A stretch of DNA of 37,024 bases, taken from Verrucomicrobiota bacterium. GTDB taxonomy: Bacteria > Verrucomicrobiota > Verrucomicrobiia > Opitutales > Seribacteraceae. Of this stretch, positions 31,852 through 37,024 are shown in pieces. Numbering within the stretch: the first letter of the stretch is position 1; every line of letters starts with the position of its first letter. Below the pieces are notes generated by a model. That model was not told where the DNA came from. It did not search any database and worked only from the letters and a program-made list of their open reading frames with translations. Position numbers and translations under genes: made by a program. The DNA lies in contig JAOLZO010000025.1 of assembly GCA_028343845.1 (NCBI GenBank), forward strand, positions 1 through 37,024. The letters are read 5' to 3'.

Positions 31852-32262
31852 TTGGAAGAGCCTCTCCATCGTGAAATCCTAGAGGACCACGCGCGTTCTC
31901 CCAGCCATCAATCACCCCTCGAAAGACCGACGAAGGAATCGTTGTGGACGAGTCCCAAGAGCGGAAACTTTTGCTCGGTATCAATCTGTTCCGAAGACGA
32001 ACGGATCGGGCAGATCCAAGCCAAGGCCCAGGGTTCTGCACTTGCCGTTGCTTCTGCCTCGCTCATGGCTTCTTCGGTCGTGGGCTTGGCGCATGGCGAT
32101 GCCTTCTCCTTGGCTGAGTCGGTGATTGGGTTTCTCGAGAAGGGCAAGGAAGTAATCCTGCCAGGAGACTTGGTGGTGTACGAATCCATTGCCCGTTTTC
32201 CCGAAAGGCATGATTGCACCATGCTTGCCTGGCGGGCTTTGCTTCTGGCGCTGAAACCCTAG
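31852..32262 (+). CDS. SufU/NifU-N-like protein with two of three ligand cysteines lost
   Basis: A 136-residue protein with the fold pattern of IscU/SufU iron-sulfur scaffold or zinc-dependent sulfur-transfer proteins. LHREILEDHARSP matches their start (typically YREVILDHYRNP), ASASLMASSVVG matches the QASASMM helix, and ARFPERHDCTMLAWRALLLAL matches the end. The first ligand motif, normally NPxCGD, is SPKSGN at 34-39, so Cys becomes Ser37 and Asp becomes Asn39. The second, normally GxGC, is AQGSALA with Ser62. Only Cys122 remains; Cys41 is new. It can hardly bind a cluster in the known way. The start is TTG at 31852, four bases after the dcd stop, so the two are probably co-translated. It overlaps the helicase 3' end by four bases. 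Confidence 0.72.
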   Translation: MEEPLHREILEDHARSPSHQSPLERPTKESLWTSPKSGNFCSVSICSEDERIGQIQAKAQGSALAVASASLMASSVVGLAHGDAFSLAESVIGFLEKGKEVILPGDLVVYESIARFPERHDCTMLAWRALLLALKP

Positions 32263-34343
32263 AACGATCTTCCGTAGCCTCTGCCTTTTTGCCTGAATTG
32301 ATTCCATCCGGTCTGTCGTTGCCGGTAGGATGAGTGTGCATTGTGCAATTCGTATTGTGACTCAGGCAGTTCCTTGAGAAAACGGCTTTGCATAAGGCGG
32401 ACCGGAGTTCCTTTTTGATTTGATAGCATGGGAAAGACAAGATGCAACGAACGTTCCGCACGGGTGGTCGCAACGTAAAACAAGCGCCTTTCCTCTTCCA
32501 GGTCACTTTCACCGTCAATCGCACGCTTGTTTGGAAAAAGACCATCTGCTAGCCCAATGATGAAGACATGCGGAAACTCCAAGCCCTTGGATTGATGAAT
32601 GGTTGAGAGACGCAGGCAACTTTCGCCTTTTCGGACTACGCGGTCACCCGATTCCGAACTCAACAGCACGAGTTGGGAAAGCATTTCGTGAAGGTTTTCA
32701 TGCTTGCTTGCAAAGTCGACCAAGCTCTCGAGATCTTCTTCCCTCCTTGGCCAATTCTCATAAGTGGCCCGCAAGTATTCCGAATACCAACCGTTGATAG
32801 CCTCGTCGACAACCTTGGTTGGAGTTGCGTTGCCCGCCAGGCTATCAATGGATTGGAGGGTTTCCACCAGAGCATTCCAATCCTCCTTCGCGTCAGTCGG
32901 CACCTTTTTCACGAGTTCGGGCTGCCCGAGCGCATCCGTTATTCTTATGCTTTGTTCGCCCGAGATTTTTTCAGCCATCCGCAGGAGTTTGGACGCAGTC
33001 TTGTCCCCTATCTTCGGAAGCAAGCAGGCGAAGCGCACGAAAGCAGTCAAGTCCTTGGGGTTCGCCACAAAACGGATCTGGGCGACCAGGTCCTTTACGT
33101 GAGCTTGCTCGAAAAACCTGAGCCCGCTGGTTATGACGAAGGGCAACCCCCGGCGCGAAAGTTCGACCTGCAACTCCATAGCGTGGTAGTGGGCCCGGTA
33201 GAGGATGGCGATGTCGTCGTACCGGGCACCGCTGTCGACGAGTTGTTCGACTTTTGCCAAGATGAAATCAGCTTGTTGATAACCATCCATCGTCGGGACG
33301 ACAACGGGAAGTCCTTGATGGGGGCACGAGGGCCTGAGAATTTTGGAATAACTGCTTTCCTCCGCCCGGTTGTCGAGTATGCAGTTTGCCAACTTGAGGA
33401 TTTCCGGGGAACTGCGGTAGTTTGTCTCGATTTTGAATATTTTAGTGTTGGGGTGTTTTTCGGGAAAACCCATGATTTGATCAAGATCGGCTCCGCGCCA
33501 GGTGTAGATGCATTGAGCGTCGTCACCCACTGCCATAATTTGATGATGAACCCCGATTTTGTCCACGATTTGAGCTTGTAGGGAATTCACGTCCTGATAC
33601 TCATCGACGAGTATGTGTGAAAACCTATTTTGATAGTACTGAGCGGCCTCCTGATTATTGGATAGCACGTCCAGGCAATACACAAGAAGGTCATCGTAGT
33701 CAGCCAGGCCTCGCTCTAGCTTAACGTCTTGGTATTCCCGGGCAAAATCGTCTATTTTCGCCAAAAGCTCGGTATTTGATGGGTAACGACCCTTGGCAAT
33801 CTGTTCGACGGGCTCCATGATGTTACGGGCGTAACTGATCAAGCCCTTGATTGGCTTGGCCTTCGGGTTTTCCTTCGTTTTGAAAAAGGCCGGATCCAAT
33901 TCCCTGATGATTTCGTTGAGCAAGGAATCGGAATCACCATCGTCCAGGATGGTGAAGTTTCTGGGTAATCCGATCGACTCCCCGTACAAACGCAGAATTT
34001 GTCCTCCGACGCTATGAAAGGTGCCGCCTAGAAACCTGTGAGCCCCCACACCCGTCAGTTCCTCGACCCGGTCGAGCATTTGCTTGGAGGCCTTGTTGGT
34101 AAAGGTTAGCAATAAGATTGCCTCCGGGCTTACACCTTGAGTCAAGAGGTAGGCTACCCGGTAGGTCAAGGTCCGGGTCTTGCCCGATCCCGCGCCTGCC
34201 AGAACGAGAGCTGGTCCGTCGGGAGCTGTTACCGCCTGAAACTGGTCGGCGTTCAGTTCGGTCTTGAAATCGATCTCCGGGGTCGATTTGACGGGTGGCG
34301 GAGATCCGAACATATCTTCTTCTTCATCTTCGTAGTCGTACAC
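32259..34343 (-). CDS. UvrD/Rep/PcrA-like superfamily 1A DNA helicase
   Basis: A 694-residue ATP-dependent 3'-5' DNA helicase of the UvrD/PcrA/Rep family, for repair or replication restart. Motifs in order are Walker A GAGSGKT (about 50-56) after LNADQFQAV, YDDLLVYCLD, Walker B ILVDEYQDVN, motif III VGDDAQCIYTWRGAD, motif IV FKIETNYRSS, motif V STIHQSKGLEFPHVFIIG and motif VI LFYVATTRAERSLH. I start at GTG 34343 (VYDYEDEEED), which has a good ribosome-binding site (34351-34361) seven bases upstream; an earlier ATG would overlap proB by 80 bases. Slightly shorter than E. coli UvrD (720), it ends in a basic Gln/Arg-rich tail. The 3' end overlaps the convergent SufU-like gene by four bases. Confidence 0.9.
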   Translation of the reverse strand: MYDYEDEEEDMFGSPPPVKSTPEIDFKTELNADQFQAVTAPDGPALVLAGAGSGKTRTLTYRVAYLLTQGVSPEAILLLTFTNKASKQMLDRVEELTGVGAHRFLGGTFHSVGGQILRLYGESIGLPRNFTILDDGDSDSLLNEIIRELDPAFFKTKENPKAKPIKGLISYARNIMEPVEQIAKGRYPSNTELLAKIDDFAREYQDVKLERGLADYDDLLVYCLDVLSNNQEAAQYYQNRFSHILVDEYQDVNSLQAQIVDKIGVHHQIMAVGDDAQCIYTWRGADLDQIMGFPEKHPNTKIFKIETNYRSSPEILKLANCILDNRAEESSYSKILRPSCPHQGLPVVVPTMDGYQQADFILAKVEQLVDSGARYDDIAILYRAHYHAMELQVELSRRGLPFVITSGLRFFEQAHVKDLVAQIRFVANPKDLTAFVRFACLLPKIGDKTASKLLRMAEKISGEQSIRITDALGQPELVKKVPTDAKEDWNALVETLQSIDSLAGNATPTKVVDEAINGWYSEYLRATYENWPRREEDLESLVDFASKHENLHEMLSQLVLLSSESGDRVVRKGESCLRLSTIHQSKGLEFPHVFIIGLADGLFPNKRAIDGESDLEEERRLFYVATTRAERSLHLVFPMLSNQKGTPVRLMQSRFLKELPESQYELHNAHSSYRQRQTGWNQFRQKGRGYGRSF

Positions 34344-34350
34344 GTTTGCT

Positions 34351-34361
34351 ACCTTTCTCCT
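34351..34361 (-). promoter_or_regulatory. Ribosome-binding site that decides the helicase start
   Basis: On the minus strand this reads AGGAGAAAGGT, seven bases before the GTG at 34343. Its strength and position support that start over the upstream ATG that lies inside proB. Confidence 0.6.
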
Positions 34362-34386
34362 AAAGAGACAAATCGAGCAAGCGTAT

Positions 34387-35487
34387 TCAGTCGAGGTTCG
34401 TCTGCAACGGCGCCAAATGATCCCGATGAACGACCTCGGGCCTGTTTCTTCCCGGAAAAGCATCAAGCACTTCCGAGTTGGTCTTCCCTTGTATGAGAAG
34501 CAATTCCTCCTTGGAAAACCGGGTTATTCCACGGGCGATCGTTTTCCCCGATGGGTTGACGATTTCCACAACCTCAGCCTTGCCAAAGTCCCCGGACACT
34601 TCACTCAAGCCACGGGCAAGCAAGCTACCCCCGTTCAGGAGAATGGCTTCGCATGCGCCTTCGTCAATATGCAGGCTTCCTTTGGGCGAAGGGAAAAAGG
34701 CAAGCCACTTCTTCCTCTCATTCAGTTCGAGTCCGCATGGAGCAAAGAAAGTGCCTTCCGCTTGGCCATTTACGATCTTACCAAGTTCTTGGGGTTTTTC
34801 GCCGCTTCCTATGAATGCGGCGCATCCCGATTTGGTCGCAATGTTCGCCGCCTCGATCTTGGTCGTCATTCCACCCACCGCCGTTGGACTGTTCGTTCCT
34901 TGAGCCATTTGCTCGATGGAAGGTGTGATTTCGGCTACGAACGGGACGAGATCACCGACGTCCGGGTGCGTCATCAGACCTCTTGCGGTTGAAAGGATAA
35001 CCAGAAGCTCGGCTTTTCCAAGGGATGCAAGCAGGGCGGAAAGTACGTCGTTATCCCCAAACTTAATCTCTTCGTCGCTTACGGAGTCGTTCTCATTGAC
35101 GACCGGAACGACGTTTTGTTCAAGGAGGGCGGAGAGAGTCTCTTGAACTTTTTGCGAGCGATCCCTGCTTTTGAAGTCTTCGCGGGTAAGCAGGACTTGC
35201 GAGGCAACAAGGCCCACGCTTTCGAATGCTTTGCTCCAGGCGTTCATGAGAAGGCATTGACCGACGGATGCGCAGGCCCGAAGAAGGGAAAGGTCTTTGG
35301 GGCGTTCGCTAATTCCGAGCTTCCCCATCCCTAGACCGACCGAACCTGAGCTAACGAGAATGGTTTCTATTCCGGAAGCCCGCAAATCAACAATTCCCTG
35401 AGCAAGGTTGATCATTCGATCCGAATGAATTCGACCCTCCCCGGCAGAAAGAATTCCCGTCCCCAATTTGACCACTATTTTCTTCAA
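34387..35487 (-). CDS. proB: Glutamate 5-kinase
   Basis: A 366-residue enzyme that phosphorylates glutamate, the first step of proline synthesis. The amino-acid kinase domain (about 1-255) begins MKKIVVKLGTGIL and has VSSGSVGLGMG (about 45-55), with NENDSVSDEEIKFGDND, LSTARGLMT and AVGGMTTKIEAANIA in family order. A C-terminal PUA domain (about 275-355; HIDEGACEAILLNGGSLLARG, then FGKAEVVEIV and ARGITRFS) gives the usual full length. The start codon is TTG at 35487, supported by a strong GGGAGG sequence five bases upstream. It lies 43 bases before the helicase gene and 77 bases after frr, all on one strand. Confidence 0.93.
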   Translation of the reverse strand: MKKIVVKLGTGILSAGEGRIHSDRMINLAQGIVDLRASGIETILVSSGSVGLGMGKLGISERPKDLSLLRACASVGQCLLMNAWSKAFESVGLVASQVLLTREDFKSRDRSQKVQETLSALLEQNVVPVVNENDSVSDEEIKFGDNDVLSALLASLGKAELLVILSTARGLMTHPDVGDLVPFVAEITPSIEQMAQGTNSPTAVGGMTTKIEAANIATKSGCAAFIGSGEKPQELGKIVNGQAEGTFFAPCGLELNERKKWLAFFPSPKGSLHIDEGACEAILLNGGSLLARGLSEVSGDFGKAEVVEIVNPSGKTIARGITRFSKEELLLIQGKTNSEVLDAFPGRNRPEVVHRDHLAPLQTNLD

Positions 35488-35492
35488 TCAGT

Positions 35493-35498
35493 CCTCCC
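35493..35498 (-). promoter_or_regulatory. Shine-Dalgarno sequence for the TTG start of proB
   Basis: The minus strand reads GGGAGG, five bases before TTG at 35487. This near-perfect site explains the use of a weak start codon. Confidence 0.65.
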
Positions 35499-35564
35499 GG
35501 TCTTTTTATGTTAACCTTGTTATCCGAGAGCGATTTGCCGGGGAAGCATCCATGCCCGGAGATA

Positions 35565-36122
35565 TCAAACCTTGCGAAGGTCTTCTTCCTTGTCGGCCAA
35601 CGCTTGGTTGATCTGGTTTACGCAACCATCCGTATTTTTCTGAACGTCCTTTTCCCCGCGCTTGAAATCATCTTCGGGTAGACCTTCCTTCTGTGCATTC
35701 TTTAGCGCGTCCATAGCGTCTTTGCGGGACGCCCGGACACCAATCCGACCTTGTTCTGCGAAGCCTTGAGCCATCTTGCATAGCTCCTCCCTGCGCTCAC
35801 CGCTCAGCTCGGGGATGGGCAGGCGGATGAGTTCACCGGTTACGACGGGGTTGATCCCAATCTTGGCTTCGATCAGGGCTTTTTCGATTGGCCCAACCGT
35901 GGTTTTATCCCAAGGCTGAATTTGAATGGTGCGGGCATCGGGTGTCGTAATGGCCGCTACGTCTCTAAGCTTCATGTTTGAACCGTAAACGTCGACGTTT
36001 ACGCTTTCCACCATTGAGGTGTTTGCCTTCCCGGTGTGAAGGGATGCAAACTCATGCAGGACGTGGTCTACGGATTTTTGCATCTCCCGCTCCATGTCAT
36101 CAAATATATCTTTAGTTTCCAT
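35565..36122 (-). CDS. frr: Ribosome recycling factor
   Basis: A 185-residue factor that, with EF-G, splits the ribosome after termination. The sequence follows the family throughout: an N-terminal helix with MEREMQKSVDHV, the HTGKANTSMVESVNVDVYG segment, then AAITTPDARTIQIQPWDK, IRLPIPELSGERREELCK, RIGVRASRKDAMDALKN, and a C-terminal three-helix bundle. Length is exactly normal. The minus strand has AGGAC five bases before the start codon. It lies between pyrH (71 bases) and proB (77 bases), the common pyrH-frr order. Confidence 0.95.
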   Translation of the reverse strand: METKDIFDDMEREMQKSVDHVLHEFASLHTGKANTSMVESVNVDVYGSNMKLRDVAAITTPDARTIQIQPWDKTTVGPIEKALIEAKIGINPVVTGELIRLPIPELSGERREELCKMAQGFAEQGRIGVRASRKDAMDALKNAQKEGLPEDDFKRGEKDVQKNTDGCVNQINQALADKEEDLRKV

Positions 36123-36193
36123 AACGTGTCCTGTTGTAATGATTAGCGTCTATTTTCCTGAGCTATGTTGAAATTCCGTCAAAGTTTCTCGAA

Positions 36194-36907
36194 TTAAGAT
36201 ACGATCGTTCCAATGCTCTGCTTGCAAACTGCAGTTCGAATCGAGTGCTTTTGCTGGAGGTCGAAAACCAAAATGGGCATGCCGTTGTCCATGCAAAGCG
36301 AAAAGGCGGTGGAATCCATTACCGAAAGTCTTTTTTCCAAGCATTCCATGTAGGTAAGGCTGTCAAATTTCGTTGCATCCTCGTGCTTGTGCGGGTCCTT
36401 GTCGTAAATACCGTCAACCTTCGTGGCTTTGAGAATGACCTCTGCAGAAATCTCGCTTGCCCGCAAGGCGGCGGCGGTATCGGTGGAGAAATATGGATTG
36501 CCGGTTCCGGCTACAAAAATTACGATTCTTCCTCTTTCCAAGTGTCGGATCGCTCTTCTTTGAATGTAGGGTTCGGCAAGCTTGTCCATCGGAATGGCAC
36601 TTTGGACTCGAACGACAGCGCCCATTTTCTCAAGCCTGTCCATAAGGGCGAGACCGTTAATTACGGTTGCAAGCATTCCCATCGAGTCTCCGGTTGTTCG
36701 GTCGATGCCTTTGTCGCTTCCCTGCAACCCCCGAAAGATATTTCCACCTCCGACGACCAATCCGACCTCTACTCCCATGTCGGAAACAGCTTTTATCTCC
36801 TCGCAGATGTTTTCAAGGGAGAGAGCGTGAATGGGTTCGCCCTCGCTTCGGCTTCCAAGGATTTCACCACTGATCTTCAGAACTATTCTTTTGTATTTCG
36901 CTTTCAT
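36194..36907 (-). CDS. pyrH: Uridylate kinase
   Basis: A 237-residue UMP kinase of the bacterial amino-acid-kinase type, which makes UDP for RNA, UDP-sugars and dTTP precursors. The order of motifs is [13 protein letters not shown] at the start, [63 protein letters not shown] (given as [17 protein letters not shown] for the key part), VDGIYDKDP and [14 protein letters not shown]. Length is normal. No clear Shine-Dalgarno is seen before the ATG at 36907. It is followed by frr 71 bases on. The usual upstream rpsB-tsf pair is not adjacent: a divergent tRNA gene begins 65 bases away. Confidence 0.95.
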   Translation of the reverse strand: MKAKYKRIVLKISGEILGSRSEGEPIHALSLENICEEIKAVSDMGVEVGLVVGGGNIFRGLQGSDKGIDRTTGDSMGMLATVINGLALMDRLEKMGAVVRVQSAIPMDKLAEPYIQRRAIRHLERGRIVIFVAGTGNPYFSTDTAAALRASEISAEVILKATKVDGIYDKDPHKHEDATKFDSLTYMECLEKRLSVMDSTAFSLCMDNGMPILVFDLQQKHSIRTAVCKQSIGTIVS

Positions 36908-36935
36908 CGGTTAGGTCAGCCCAAAAGCAACATTC

Positions 36936-36963
36936 TTGACTTTGGCGGAGTGATGTTCATAGT
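36936..36963 (+). promoter_or_regulatory. Probable sigma-70 promoter for the tRNA gene
   Basis: TTGACT at 36936-36941 (five of six consensus bases) and CATAGT at 36958-36963 (four of six) are separated by 16 bases. A start a few bases later would give a very short leader before the tRNA at about 36973, as is common for stable RNA genes. Confidence 0.45.
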
Positions 36964-36972
36964 GATTCGCGT

Positions 36973-37024
36973 AGCCTGGTGGTGTAATGGTAGCACAGGA
37001 GTTTTTGGTACTCTCAGTCGGGGT
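36973..37024 (+). tRNA. tRNA-Gln (anticodon TTG), 3' end cut off by the window
   Basis: The cloverleaf fits: acceptor 5' strand 36973-36979, D-stem GTGT (36982-36985) pairing with GCAC (36993-36996) around AATGGTA, anticodon stem GGAGT/ACTCT with the loop TTTTGGT at 37003-37009, giving anticodon TTG for glutamine. A four-base variable loop and the start of the T-arm CGGGGT follow until the window ends. The T-loop and 3' acceptor strand are outside. It is divergent from pyrH. Confidence 0.82.

Noticed and set aside
32259..34466. Longer helicase start at an ATG at 34466
   Set aside because: It would overlap proB by 80 bases and adds a Cys/Arg-rich stretch unlike helicase N-termini; the GTG at 34343 has a strong ribosome-binding site.
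1..37024. CRISPR arrays, insertion sequences, integrases, phage genes
   Set aside because: No regularly spaced repeats, transposase or integrase motifs, or terminal inverted repeats were recognised anywhere in the window.

Overview
The window looks like a chromosomal segment of a free-living, probably aquatic or marine member of the Verrucomicrobiota/Planctomycetota (PVC) group; Verrucomicrobiota (Opitutae-like) is my best guess. The reasons are the two large secreted propeller/HEAT/CxxCH cytochromes of the PVC type, the paired sulfatases, the ThuA and Gfo/Idh/MocA sugar-oxidation genes (one with a twin-arginine signal), and the absence of SusC/SusD-type genes. GC content appears moderate (a little over 50%). 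Taxonomy is inferred from gene content only. No phage, insertion sequence, CRISPR or replication origin was seen.

Layout. Positions 1-279 hold the 3' end of an unrecognised gene. From 331 to 5430, on the minus strand, lie an acyltransferase-3 membrane protein, a secreted PVC cytochrome and a secreted alpha/beta hydrolase. A plus-strand lipase-like probable lipoprotein (5544-6323) converges on a UDP-sugar pyrophosphorylase (6311-7669, minus). From 19489 down to 7727 runs a tightly packed minus-strand five-gene cluster: sodium/solute symporter, sulfatase, GH127-type beta-L-arabinofuranosidase, an unassigned six-hairpin glycosidase-like protein, and a second sulfatase with a tandem-repeat tail. 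It reads as a locus for breaking down a sulfated, arabinose-like polysaccharide. Divergent from it are an Nramp-like transporter, a glucosamine-6-phosphate deaminase and a short N-acetylglucosamine-6-phosphate deacetylase (19695-22690), which look like one amino-sugar operon.

A second hydrolase plus PVC cytochrome pair follows on the minus strand (22705-26140), then a divergent Fur-family regulator (26291-26707). Next come a cytoplasmic Gfo/Idh/MocA dehydrogenase, a sugar isomerase/epimerase-like TIM barrel, a secreted ThuA-like protein and a Tat-exported Gfo/Idh/MocA protein (26753-31120). This combination fits oxidative sugar or polyol catabolism. After a probable terminator come dcd and a SufU/NifU-like protein that has lost two of its three ligand cysteines (31311-32262).

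The right end is housekeeping on the minus strand: UvrD/PcrA-like helicase, proB, frr and pyrH (36907 to 32259), with a tRNA-Gln(TTG) gene on the plus strand cut by the window edge.

The most unusual signals are the ligand-poor SufU-like protein, the Nramp-like transporter lacking both metal-binding motifs inside an amino-sugar operon, the four-copy repeat tail on a sulfatase, the unassigned glycosidase-like gene, and a DnaJC11-like C-terminal domain on a cytochrome. No stretch longer than about 300 bases lacks a gene. The longest gaps, about 150-205 bases at 4345-4515, 19490-19694, 26141-26290 and 31121-31310, hold at most promoters, hairpins or short repeats; I recognise nothing in 4345-4515.
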